NCBI GenBank assembly: GCA_035527835.1
Contig: DATKZS010000129.1
Span: forward strand, 1-9,796
DNA from: DATKZS01 sp035527835 [NCBI: bacterium]
Lineage (GTDB): Bacteria; RBG-13-61-14
Direction of reading: 5' to 3'
Length of the DNA: 9,796 nucleotides
This document shows, piece after piece, positions 1-7,842 of the stretch. Under the pieces are notes generated by a model. It was not told the DNA's origin, did no database searches, and saw nothing but the letters and a program-made list of their open reading frames with translations. Every line of letters begins with the position of its first letter. Position 1 is the first letter of the stretch. The position numbers and the translations under genes were made by a program.

Positions 1-68
1 CGGTTTTCTTACGGCCTATTTTGGACAAGAGTGAATTCAAGTTGATTTTTTTAAAAGGAGGTCAGGGG

Positions 69-293
69 ATGGGCGATCAAGCAAAGATCAAGAAGGAGCG
101 GTTTGACGGGACCCAGGTCGAGGTGTTGGGTGAGACCTATGATCCGGGTCAGCCCGAGATGGGCGAGAAGTACAACTGGGAGGAGCGTCTGGGCAGCGAC
201 CGGAAAGAGCTCCTGATGTTCCTGAAGACCGGGCTGCGCTACTGGTACTCGAACGATTGGTTCGGGAGCGAGAAGCGGAAGAACCCGGCCTGA
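69..293 (+). CDS. Small uncharacterised protein at the head of the acs operon
   Basis: Unrecognised 74-residue protein. The ATG at 69 is chosen because a near-perfect ribosome site (AAAAGGAGGT, 53-62) lies directly before it; the same frame stays open back to the window edge, but that part is A/T-rich leader-like sequence. The protein is highly charged, has no cysteine (so is no iron-sulfur or nickel chaperone of a usual kind), no membrane segment and no signal peptide. It has a Gly/Pro-rich middle (around residues 21-32) and an aromatic C-terminal patch, LRYWYSNDWF (residues 56-65), that could be a binding surface. It ends 40 bases before acsD and shares the operon's base composition and strong ribosome site, so it is probably co-transcribed with the CODH/ACS genes. 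A role in this complex is inference from position only; no family is recognised. Confidence 0.75.
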   Translation: MGDQAKIKKERFDGTQVEVLGETYDPGQPEMGEKYNWEERLGSDRKELLMFLKTGLRYWYSNDWFGSEKRKNPA

Positions 294-333
294 CCTGGGC
301 CTCAAAAAAACCGGATTTAAGGAGGGCATAGAG

Positions 334-1269
334 GTGGCGATACAGGTAATGAAGGAGACGTACTCCGGGAAGATTCGCGAGGTTGAGGTCGGCAAGGGCC
401 CGAAGGCCGTTAAGGTGGGCGGGGCTCAGTCTTACCCGTTCCACGGTTTCGAGGGGTCTTTGGGCAACCCTCCGCGGATCGCCTGGGAGATGTGGGACGC
501 GGGCGCGGACGAGGCGTGGCCGGATGCGGCCAAGGAGCCGTTCGCGGACGTGCTCCAGGACCCGGCGGCGTGGGCCAAGAAGCTCTCGAACGAGTACAAA
601 GCGGAGATCATCTCGCTCCGTCTGCAAAGCATAGACCCGAACGGGATGAACGCGAGCGCGATGAGCGCGGTGGAGACGGTGAAGAAGGTTCTGGAGGCGA
701 TCGAGGTCCCGCTGATCGTTTGCGGGGTGTGGAACCAGGCCAAGGACCAGGAGGTGCTGCGCAAGATCGCGGAGGAGTGCGAGGGCCGGAACCTGGCGCT
801 GTGCCCCATTGAAGAGGGCACGTACAAGACGGTGGGCGCGGGCGTGATCGGTTTCGGTCAGCTCGCGGTGGCGAGCACGCCGATTGACGTGAACCTGGCC
901 AAGCAGCTCAACACCCTGCTCGGTAACCTGGGGGTGAAGCCGGAAAAGATCCTGATGGACCCGACGACCGGGGGCCTGGGCTACGGCCTGGAATACAGCT
1001 TCTCGGTGATGGAGCGCGACCGGATGGCCGCGCTGGTGCAGCAGGACGATAAGATGCAGCAGCCGCTGATCTGCTTCCTTTCCTACGAGACCTGGAAGAC
1101 CAAGGAAGCCAGGATGGACGAGCCCAAAATGGGGCCGGCGGGAGAGCGGGCCATCGCCATCGAGGCGATGACGGCGATGACGCTGCTCACGGCCGGCGCC
1201 GACGTGCTGGTGATGCGTCATCCGCGGGCCATCGCCAAGGTCCAGGAAGTTATAAAGGAGTTGTGTTAG
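334..1269 (+). CDS. acsD: Corrinoid iron-sulfur protein (CFeSP) small subunit AcsD
   Basis: Cytoplasmic small (beta) subunit of the corrinoid/iron-sulfur protein, which with AcsC carries the cobalamin-bound methyl group from methyl-H4folate to acetyl-CoA synthase. The 311-residue length fits the family, which folds as a TIM barrel and helps enclose the cobalamin. Recognisable stretches include YPFHGFEG (residues 32-39), the barrel segments around SLRLQSIDPNG (about 94-104) and PLIVCGVWNQ (about 126-135), and the MDPTTGGLGYGLEY region (about 208-221). The GTG at 334 is preferred because TAAGGAGGG (318-326) sits at ideal distance; an in-frame ATG at 349 is too close to be used with this site. 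Unlike Moorella, where acsD sits beside acsC, the gene is here split from acsC by cooS and acsB. Identification rests on sequence recognition plus operon context and is secure. Confidence 0.95.
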   Translation: MAIQVMKETYSGKIREVEVGKGPKAVKVGGAQSYPFHGFEGSLGNPPRIAWEMWDAGADEAWPDAAKEPFADVLQDPAAWAKKLSNEYKAEIISLRLQSIDPNGMNASAMSAVETVKKVLEAIEVPLIVCGVWNQAKDQEVLRKIAEECEGRNLALCPIEEGTYKTVGAGVIGFGQLAVASTPIDVNLAKQLNTLLGNLGVKPEKILMDPTTGGLGYGLEYSFSVMERDRMAALVQQDDKMQQPLICFLSYETWKTKEARMDEPKMGPAGERAIAIEAMTAMTLLTAGADVLVMRHPRAIAKVQEVIKELC

Positions 1270-1273
1270 TTTT

Positions 1274-1307
1274 CGCGGGGCGGCCGCCGGCCGGACCCGG
1301 CCCCGCG
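1274..1307 (+). other. GC-rich intercistronic hairpin between acsD and cooS
   Basis: Inverted repeat: CGCGGGGC (1274-1281) pairs perfectly with GCCCCGCG (1300-1307), and the 18-base loop is itself GC-rich and self-complementary (GGCC-GCC-GGCC). It begins 5 bases after the acsD stop and lies 45 bases before the cooS start. No T-run follows, so it is not a standard rho-independent terminator. It could act as an RNA processing or stability element that sets different levels of acsD and cooS mRNA; that role is inference. Confidence 0.55.
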
Positions 1308-1336
1308 CGCCCGCATTACAACAGGGTTTTGTGTTC

Positions 1337-1345
1337 AAGGGAGGT
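1337..1345 (+). promoter_or_regulatory. Ribosome binding site deciding the cooS start
   Basis: AAGGGAGGT lies 6 bases before the ATG at 1352. It sets the cooS start there rather than at the in-frame GTG at 1331, which lies upstream of this site and has no comparable site of its own. Confidence 0.8.
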
Positions 1346-1351
1346 ATTAAG

Positions 1352-3298
1352 ATGGCGGACGAATCCAAGGAAAAAATGAAAATCAGCGTGGACCCCGCGG
1401 TGGGCAAGCTTTTGGAGAAGGCCCATGCGGACGGGTGCGAGACCGCGTTCGACCGCGTGGCCGAGGGCCAGAAGAACCGCTGCACCTTCGGGGCGGAGGG
1501 CATGTGCTGCCGCATCTGCTCCATGGGGCCGTGCCGCATCTCCAAGAAAGCGTCCAAGGGCGTGTGCGGCGCCACGGCCGAGACCATCGCGGCCCGCAAT
1601 TTCTGCCGCATGATCGCGGCGGGCGCGGCGGCGCACTCGGACCACGGCCGGGCGGTGGCGGAGGTGTTTCTGCTTTCCGCCCGGGGGGAGATCCCGGGCT
1701 ACGAGGTCAAAGACCGGCAGAAACTCTACGCCGTGGCCATGGACTACGGCATTGACATCGCGGACAAGTCGGACCAGGACATCGCGTTGGAGATCGGCAA
1801 GGTCGCGCTCGCGGAGTACGGACGCCAGGAAGGCGAGCTGCTCTGCGTCAAGCGCGCTCCTCTCAAGCGTCAGGAAGTCTGGAAAAAACTCGGCGTCACC
1901 CCCCGCGGCATTGACCGCGAAATCGTCGAGATCATGCACCGCACCCACATGGGCGTGGACATGGATTACAAGAACCTGATGCTGCAGGGCTCGCGCTGCG
2001 CGCTCGGCGACGGCTGGGGCGGCTCGATGATCGCCACCGACCTGCAGGACATCATGTTCGGGACGCCGGTGCCCGTCGTCTCGGAGATGAACCTGGGCGT
2101 GCTCAAGGAGGACCAGGTCAACATCATCGTGCACGGCCACGAGCCGCTGCTCTCGGAGATGATCGTGGTCGCGGCGCAGCAGGAGGACATGAAGAAAAAG
2201 GCGGCGGCGGTCGGCGCCAAGGGCATCAACGTCGCCGGCATGTGCTGCACCGCCAACGAGATCCTGATGCGCCACGGCCTGCCCATCGCCGGCAACTTCC
2301 TGCAGCAGGAGCTGGCGATCATCACCGGCGCGCTCGACGCCATGGTGGTGGACGTGCAGTGCATCATGCAGAGCCTGCCCGACATCGCCAAGTGCTACCA
2401 TACCAAGCTCATCACCACCAACTACCGCGCCAAGATCGAGGGCGCCGAGCACATCCAGTTCGAGGAGCACCAAGCGCTGGAGTCGGCCCGCAAGATCGTG
2501 AACGCGGCCATTGACAACTATCCCAAGCGCGACCAGAAGAAGGTCATGATCCCGGACGAGAAGTGCGAGATCGTGGCCGGCTTTTCCCATGAGACCATCT
2601 CTTACCTGCTGGGCGGCCTCTTCCGCGCCAGCTACAAGCCGCTGAACGACAACATCATCAACGGCCGCATCCGCGGCATCGGCGGCGTGGTCGGCTGCAA
2701 CAACGCCCGCACCACCCACGATGACGGCCATCTCACCGTTATCAAGGAGCTGCTCAAGAACGACGTCATCGTCCTCACCACCGGCTGCGCGGCCATGGCC
2801 TGCGGCAAGGCCGGGCTTTTGACCCACGAGGCCAAGAAATACTGCGGCGACGGCCTGGCCGAGATCATCGAGACCGTGGGCATCCCGCCGGTCCTGCACA
2901 TGGGATCGTGCGTGGACAACTCCCGCATCCTCCTGGCCGCCACCGCGGTGGTCAAGGAAGGCGGACTCGGCGACGACATCTCCGACCTGCCCGCCGCCGG
3001 CAGCGCCCCCGAGTGGATGAGCGAAAAGGCCATCTCCATCGGCCAGTACTTCGTGGCCTCCGGAGTCTATACCGTCTTCGGGACCACGTTCCCGATCATG
3101 GGCTCCGAGAAGATGGTCAAGCACCTCTTCGAGGAAATGGAAGGGACCCTGGGCGGAAAGTGGGACTTCGAGCCCGACCCCATCAAGCACGCGCAGAAGA
3201 TGATCGCCCATATTGACAAGAAGAGGAAGGCGCTGGGCATTGACAAGGCCCGCCAGCGCGTGCTCATGGACATGGCTGACAGGCGCGGCCTGGAGTAA
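1352..3298 (+). CDS. cooS: Anaerobic Ni-Fe carbon monoxide dehydrogenase catalytic subunit
   Basis: Reversibly reduces CO2 to CO (CO2 + 2e- + 2H+ to CO + H2O); in this operon it should feed CO to AcsB, so the name acsA also fits. 648 residues, usual for the family. All cluster ligands can be read: Cys44 and Cys52 (D cluster), Cys53, Cys56, Cys61 and Cys72 (B cluster), and for the Ni-Fe-S C cluster the HGHEP His (261-265), Cys299 (GMCCTANE), Cys337 (VVDVQC), Cys449 (VVGCNN), Cys479 (TTGCAAMACGKAG) and Cys520 (GSCVDN). The spacing closely follows that of the Carboxydothermus enzyme. The acid/base Lys is in MSEKA (Lys559), and the His-rich segment HSDHGR (95-100) is also present. The first codons follow the 1337-1345 ribosome site. 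Nothing is truncated. The nickel-insertion ATPase usually found near such genes is not in the window. Confidence 0.97.
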   Translation: MADESKEKMKISVDPAVGKLLEKAHADGCETAFDRVAEGQKNRCTFGAEGMCCRICSMGPCRISKKASKGVCGATAETIAARNFCRMIAAGAAAHSDHGRAVAEVFLLSARGEIPGYEVKDRQKLYAVAMDYGIDIADKSDQDIALEIGKVALAEYGRQEGELLCVKRAPLKRQEVWKKLGVTPRGIDREIVEIMHRTHMGVDMDYKNLMLQGSRCALGDGWGGSMIATDLQDIMFGTPVPVVSEMNLGVLKEDQVNIIVHGHEPLLSEMIVVAAQQEDMKKKAAAVGAKGINVAGMCCTANEILMRHGLPIAGNFLQQELAIITGALDAMVVDVQCIMQSLPDIAKCYHTKLITTNYRAKIEGAEHIQFEEHQALESARKIVNAAIDNYPKRDQKKVMIPDEKCEIVAGFSHETISYLLGGLFRASYKPLNDNIINGRIRGIGGVVGCNNARTTHDDGHLTVIKELLKNDVIVLTTGCAAMACGKAGLLTHEAKKYCGDGLAEIIETVGIPPVLHMGSCVDNSRILLAATAVVKEGGLGDDISDLPAAGSAPEWMSEKAISIGQYFVASGVYTVFGTTFPIMGSEKMVKHLFEEMEGTLGGKWDFEPDPIKHAQKMIAHIDKKRKALGIDKARQRVLMDMADRRGLE

Positions 3299-3332
3299 GC
3301 ATCACTCTTATAACTAAAAGGAGGTTCTAGCA

Positions 3333-5537
3333 GTGTCTAAGATAATCGCATCGGCCGCCATTCGAGGCGCCCATAAGATCGTGGCCAGGGCCGAGGAAAA
3401 GGTTAAGCTCGCCCTGGAAAAATACGGCGAGAACCAGGAAGTCGGTTTTCCCAACACCGGTTATTACCTCCCCATCATCTACGGCATCACCGGCCGCAAG
3501 GTGGAGAAGGTCAAGGACATGAAGCCGATCGTGGACCTGTGCAAGCGGATCCTGCCGCCGCCGGTCAAGGAAAAGAACCCCCTGCCCTACCTGGCCCCGG
3601 CCCTGGACGCGGGCATGGCCACGTTCTTCGCCGAGGAGCTGATCGAGGCCGTCCGCTACCTCGAAGACCCCAAGTTCTACTTCCAGGGCGAGGACCCGCC
3701 GGAGGACAAGATCTGGGTCGGCGCCGCCGACGACGTCATTCTCCGGAAGCGCGGCGTCGAGTTCGTGGACGGCACGGCGCCCGGCTTTGCCGCCATCCTC
3801 GGCTCGGCGCCCAGCCCGGAGGTCGCCAATAGCATCGCCCAGGAGCTGCTGGAAAAGAGCCTGTACGTGTTCATGGCGAGCAACGACAGCGGGACCAGCT
3901 TCTCGGAACAGCTCCGGAAGGCCGGCGTGCATATCGGATGGTCCACCCGCCTCGTGCCCTTCAGCCCCGACGTTTCGGGCACGGTGTTCGCCATCGGGTT
4001 CGCCACCCGCGCCGCCATGAGCTTCGGCGGGATCGAGCCCGGCGACTACCGCAAGATCCTCATCTACAACAAGGACCGCGTCTTCGCCTTCGCCATGACC
4101 ATGGGCACGGTCACCGACGAGTGGTACGCCAACGGCGCCGGCGCCATCAACTGGGGCTTCCCGGTGATCGCCGACACGCCGATCCCGCAGGTCCTGCCCA
4201 CCGGCATCTGCACCTACGAGCACGTGGTCTCGAACATCGCGCACAAGGACATCGTGGCCAAGGCCACCGAGGTCCGCGGCCTCAAGGTCAAGGTCTCGGC
4301 GGTGCCGGTCCCGGTGGCCTACGGCCCGGCGTTCGAGGGCGAGCGGGTGCGCGGCGAGGACATCTACACGGAGATGGGCGGCGGCAAGACCCAGGCCATC
4401 GAGCTGACCCACATGAAGGAAATGTCCGAGTTGGAGGACGGCAAGGTCACGGTGGTGGGCAAGAACCTGAAGGACATCCAGCCCGGGACCCGCCTGCCCC
4501 TTGGGATTTACGTCGAGGTCGCGGGCCGGGCCATGCAGGAGGACTTCGAGCCGATCCTGGAGCGGCAGATCCACCACCTCTTGAACTACGCGCAGGGCGT
4601 GATGCACATCGGGCAGCGAGACATCGCCTGGGTCCGCATCGCCAAGGGCGCGGTGGACAAGGGCTTCTCGCTCGAGCACATCGGCAAGATCCTCCACGCC
4701 AAGTACCACGAGGACTTCGGCTCGATCCTGGACAAGGTCCAGGTCACCATCTTCACCGAGGAGGACAAGGTCAAGGACCTGCTGGGCAAGGCCCGCGCCA
4801 TGTACAAGAAGCGCGACGAGCGCCTGGCCGGCATGACCGACGAAGTCACCGACCCCTTCTACTCCTGCACCCTGTGCCAGAGCTTCGCGCCCAACCACGT
4901 CTGCGTGGTCACCCCCGAGCGCCCCGGCCTCTGCGGCGCCTATAACTGGCTCGACTGCAAGGCCAGTAACGAGATCAACTCCACCGGTCCCAACCAGCCG
5001 ATCACCAAGGGCACCGTGCTTGACGGTAAGAAGGGCATATGGACCGGCGTCAACGAGTTCGTGAAGAAGGCGTCCCGCGGCAACGTCGAGAACGTCGAGG
5101 CCTACTCCATGATGACCGCGCCCATGACCTCCTGCGGCTGCTTCGAGGCCATTGCCTCCGTGCTCTACACCTGCCAGGGATTCATGACCGTGGACCGCGA
5201 CTTCAAGGGCATGACGCCCGTGGGCATGAAGTTCACCACCCTGGCCGGAGCGGTCGGAGGCGGGGCCGTCACCCCCGGGTTCGTGGGCCACTCCAAGTTC
5301 TACGTGACCTCCAAGAAGTTCCTCTCCGCCGACGGCGGACTCCTCCGCCTCGTCTGGATGCCCAAGCACCTGAAAGAAGAGATCAAGGAGCGGTTCAACA
5401 AGCGCGCCGCCGAGCTCGGGGTGCCCGACCTGCTCGACAAGATCGCCGACGAGACGGTGGCCACCACCGAAGAGGAAGTGCTCAAGTACATCACCGAAAA
5501 GGGCCATCCCGTCCTGAGCATGGACCCGCTCATGTAA
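3333..5537 (+). CDS. acsB: Acetyl-CoA synthase, A-cluster subunit of CODH/ACS
   Basis: Condenses CO (from CODH), a methyl group (from the corrinoid protein) and CoA to acetyl-CoA. 734 residues, matching full-length bacterial AcsB (about 730) and so including the N-terminal domain that contacts CODH, which archaeal CdhC lacks. The A-cluster ligands are Cys512, Cys515, Cys524 and Cys534 for the [4Fe-4S] cluster, and Cys601-Gly602-Cys603 for the distal nickel in the motif MTSCGCFEA. Each is offset by exactly 6 residues from the Moorella positions as I recall them (506, 509, 518, 528, 595-597). The GTG start at 3333 follows AAGGAGGT (3318-3325) by 7 bases. It lies 34 bases behind cooS and 26 before acsC, as expected for a polycistronic mRNA. 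No odd features; the identification is very secure. Confidence 0.97.
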   Translation: MSKIIASAAIRGAHKIVARAEEKVKLALEKYGENQEVGFPNTGYYLPIIYGITGRKVEKVKDMKPIVDLCKRILPPPVKEKNPLPYLAPALDAGMATFFAEELIEAVRYLEDPKFYFQGEDPPEDKIWVGAADDVILRKRGVEFVDGTAPGFAAILGSAPSPEVANSIAQELLEKSLYVFMASNDSGTSFSEQLRKAGVHIGWSTRLVPFSPDVSGTVFAIGFATRAAMSFGGIEPGDYRKILIYNKDRVFAFAMTMGTVTDEWYANGAGAINWGFPVIADTPIPQVLPTGICTYEHVVSNIAHKDIVAKATEVRGLKVKVSAVPVPVAYGPAFEGERVRGEDIYTEMGGGKTQAIELTHMKEMSELEDGKVTVVGKNLKDIQPGTRLPLGIYVEVAGRAMQEDFEPILERQIHHLLNYAQGVMHIGQRDIAWVRIAKGAVDKGFSLEHIGKILHAKYHEDFGSILDKVQVTIFTEEDKVKDLLGKARAMYKKRDERLAGMTDEVTDPFYSCTLCQSFAPNHVCVVTPERPGLCGAYNWLDCKASNEINSTGPNQPITKGTVLDGKKGIWTGVNEFVKKASRGNVENVEAYSMMTAPMTSCGCFEAIASVLYTCQGFMTVDRDFKGMTPVGMKFTTLAGAVGGGAVTPGFVGHSKFYVTSKKFLSADGGLLRLVWMPKHLKEEIKERFNKRAAELGVPDLLDKIADETVATTEEEVLKYITEKGHPVLSMDPLM

Positions 5538-5563
5538 GCGGCTGAAGAAGGAGGAACGAGGAA

Positions 5564-6910
5564 ATGGGTATTTCACCGATCGAGATTTTCAAGAAGCTGC
5601 CGAAGACAAACTGCGGCGATTGCGGGGTCCCCACCTGCATGGCTTTCGCCGTGTCGCTCACCCAGGGCAAGGCCGAGCTCTCCCAGTGTCCGCACGTGGA
5701 CGCCAAGGCCGCGGAGCAGCTCTCGGCGTCGAGCCAGCCGCCCGTGCTGCCGGTCACCATCGGCTGCGGCGACTGCGCCTTCAAGACCGGAGGAGAGACC
5801 GTGCTCTTCCGCCACGAGAAGACCTTTGTCTCGCCCACCGGCATCGCCATCCTGCTCACCGACAAGATGGACGACGCCGAGCTGGAGCGCAGGATCAAGG
5901 CCGTGAACGAGCTCCAGTACGAGCGCGTGGGTATGAAGCTCCGCGCGTCAATGATCGCCGTCAAGAGCGAAAACCCCGACGCGCTCGCCGCCATGGCCTC
6001 GAAGGCCGACAACGGCGCCGGGCTGCCCCTCATCCTGATGAGCGAGAACGTCGAGGCCCTCAAAAAGGCCGGGACCGCGCTCAAGGCCAAGAGACCCCTG
6101 CTCTACGCGGCGACCGAACAGAACGCCGACGCCATGATCGCGCTGGCCAAGGAGCTGGGTGTCCCGGTCGCGGCCAAGGGCAAGGACCTCGAATCCCTGG
6201 CCGCGCTCACCGGGAAGATGGCGGCCGCCGGGGTCAAGGACATCGTGATTGACTCCGGCGCCCGCGACGTGAAGAAGCTGTTCGAAAACCAGATCCAGAT
6301 CCGCAGGCAGGCCGTGAAGAAGAACTTCCGCCCGCTCGGATACCCCACCATCGTCTTCCCCTGCGACATGACCGACGACCCGCTCAAGGAAGCGCTCTAC
6401 GCCGCCATCTTCATCCCCAAGTACGCCGGCATCATCGTCCTGTCCGACCTCAAGGGCGAATACCTCTTCCCGCTCCTGGTCGAGCGCATGAACATCTACA
6501 CCGACCCGCAGCGGCCCATGGCCACCGAGCCCGGTGTCTACGAGATCAACAACCCCGACGCCGACTCGCCCCTGCTCGTGACCTCCAACTTCTCGCTCAC
6601 CTACTTCATCGTCTCCGGAGAGGTCGAGACCAGCCGCCAGCCCGTCCGCCTCATCGTGGTTGACACCGAGGGGCTGTCGGTGCTCACCGGCTGGGCCGCC
6701 GGAAAGTTCGCCGCCGACATCATCGGCCCGGCCATCCTGAAAAGCGGCGTGGGCGATAAGATGACCAAAAAGCGGCTCGTCATCCCCGGCGCCGTCGCCA
6801 GCATCTCCGGCGAGCTGGAGGAAGAGCTGCCCGGATGGCAGATCATCATCGGCCCCCGCGAGGCCGCGCACCTCTCCGCGTTCCTGCGCGAGATCAAAGC
6901 CAAGGGGTAA
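5564..6910 (+). CDS. acsC: Corrinoid iron-sulfur protein (CFeSP) large subunit AcsC
   Basis: Large (gamma) subunit of the corrinoid protein; it binds cobalamin and a low-potential [4Fe-4S] cluster that reactivates the cobalt to Co(I). 448 residues, normal for the family. The N-terminal cluster domain has Cys17, Cys20, Cys25 and Cys42 (NCGDCGVPTC followed by SQCPH), the classic spacing also found in CdhE. A TIM-barrel domain fills roughly residues 90-320, and the C-terminal cobalamin-binding domain covers about 325-448, with the segments GWAAGKFAADIIGP and VIPGAVASISGELEEELPGW. The ATG at 5564 follows AAGGAGG (5548-5554) by 9 bases. The stop is only 6 bases from the acsE start, which suggests translational coupling. 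Partner AcsD is encoded at the other end of the operon. Confidence 0.96.
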   Translation: MGISPIEIFKKLPKTNCGDCGVPTCMAFAVSLTQGKAELSQCPHVDAKAAEQLSASSQPPVLPVTIGCGDCAFKTGGETVLFRHEKTFVSPTGIAILLTDKMDDAELERRIKAVNELQYERVGMKLRASMIAVKSENPDALAAMASKADNGAGLPLILMSENVEALKKAGTALKAKRPLLYAATEQNADAMIALAKELGVPVAAKGKDLESLAALTGKMAAAGVKDIVIDSGARDVKKLFENQIQIRRQAVKKNFRPLGYPTIVFPCDMTDDPLKEALYAAIFIPKYAGIIVLSDLKGEYLFPLLVERMNIYTDPQRPMATEPGVYEINNPDADSPLLVTSNFSLTYFIVSGEVETSRQPVRLIVVDTEGLSVLTGWAAGKFAADIIGPAILKSGVGDKMTKKRLVIPGAVASISGELEEELPGWQIIIGPREAAHLSAFLREIKAKG

Positions 6911-6916
6911 AGTGTC

Positions 6917-7807
6917 ATGGCGAAATGCGTATGTATCGGAGAAAACCTGAACGTGATGTCCAAGGTCCTGGGGCCCGCCATGAAGGAGCGAAACAAGGGG
7001 CCGCTCCAGGAAATGGCCAAGGCCGAGGCCGAGCAGGGAGTGGACTACATAGACTGCAACATCGGACCCGCCCGGAAGGACGGGACCGAGGTCATGCCTT
7101 TCGTGGTCCAGGCCGTGCAGGAGGTGGTGGACCTCCCGGTCGCGCTCGACTCCTATAACGGCGACGCGGTCGAGGCCGGCCTCAAGGCGGTCAAGCCCGG
7201 AACCGCCCTCATTAACTCCGTGACCCTCCAGCCGGCCAAGGTCGAGCGGGTGTTCCCGTTGGCCAAGACCTACAACTCCGACATCATCGTGGTGCTGTGG
7301 GGCCCGGAAGGCATGCCGCGCGACGAGAACGAGCGCGCCATGTTCGCGGCCGAGGCCATGATGAAGGGACAGGAGCTGGGCATTCCCAATGAGCGGCTCT
7401 GGATAGACCCCATCGTCAGCCCCGTCTCCGTCGAGATCAACCAGGTCAAGGCCTGCGTCATCTTCATGCAGACCCTGCAGGACCTGGTGCCCGGCTGCAA
7501 GTCAACCTGCGGCCTGTCCAACATCAGCAACGGCGCGCCCAACGAGCTCCGCGGCTGGCTCAACCGCTCCTACCTCATCATGCTCATGCGCTACGGAATG
7601 TACTCCGCCATCGTGGACGCCTTTGACGAGGACCTGATCGCCATCGCCAAGGGCGGCAAGCAAGACATCGTCCAGCTCACCTCCGACGTCATGGACGGCA
7701 AGTCCGTGTCCGTGAACTCGCTCACCGAGGAACAGCTCAAGTACTACCGCACCGCCAAGGTGCTGGTGGGAGAGACGCTGTACTCGGCGTCGTGGTTGGA
7801 GGGGTAA
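6917..7807 (+). CDS. acsE: Methyltetrahydrofolate:corrinoid iron-sulfur protein methyltransferase
   Basis: Transfers the N5-methyl of methyl-tetrahydrofolate to Co(I) of the corrinoid protein; a pterin-binding TIM-barrel enzyme related to dihydropteroate synthase. Motifs include the N-terminal IGENLN (7-12), DCNIGPA (46-52), LDSYN (77-81), the INS strand (99-101), WIDPI (Asp164) and CGLSNISNGAP (198-208), whose Asn202 corresponds to the catalytic Asn199 of Moorella MeTr. At 296 residues it is about 30 longer than the roughly 262-residue Moorella enzyme; the excess lies between about residues 245 and 278, just before the last helix (AKVLVGETLYS). It has only a weak ribosome site (AAGGGG, overlapping the acsC stop) and starts 6 bases after acsC, so it is probably translated by coupling. 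It is the last gene before the operon terminator. Confidence 0.93.
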   Translation: MAKCVCIGENLNVMSKVLGPAMKERNKGPLQEMAKAEAEQGVDYIDCNIGPARKDGTEVMPFVVQAVQEVVDLPVALDSYNGDAVEAGLKAVKPGTALINSVTLQPAKVERVFPLAKTYNSDIIVVLWGPEGMPRDENERAMFAAEAMMKGQELGIPNERLWIDPIVSPVSVEINQVKACVIFMQTLQDLVPGCKSTCGLSNISNGAPNELRGWLNRSYLIMLMRYGMYSAIVDAFDEDLIAIAKGGKQDIVQLTSDVMDGKSVSVNSLTEEQLKYYRTAKVLVGETLYSASWLEG

Positions 7808-7842
7808 GACAGACCAATAATAATTGAAGACTTTTACTTATT

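Noticed and set aside
21-49. Possible promoter TTGGAC / GATTTT with 17-base spacing upstream of the first gene
   Set aside because: The -10 matches the consensus at only three of six positions, and the frame is open across this region, so an upstream operon continuation is equally possible. Too weak to list.
1-68. Cobalamin or other riboswitch in front of the acs operon
   Set aside because: Only 68 bases are visible, with no B12-box or conserved junctions; any leader element would lie outside the window.
1274-1307. Reading the acsD-cooS hairpin as a rho-independent terminator
   Set aside because: It is followed by CGCCCGCATTACAA with no T-run; kept as a hairpin of unknown role.
88-6871. Very long open frames on the minus strand opposite the acs genes (hundreds of codons, e.g. 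3327-5576)
   Set aside because: They are shadows caused by strong GC-rich codon bias, which removes TTA, CTA and TCA from the sense strand. Their translations are low-complexity (runs of Ala, Gly, His, Val, Leu, Arg, Asp) and match no family, while the plus-strand genes have full motif sets and ribosome sites.
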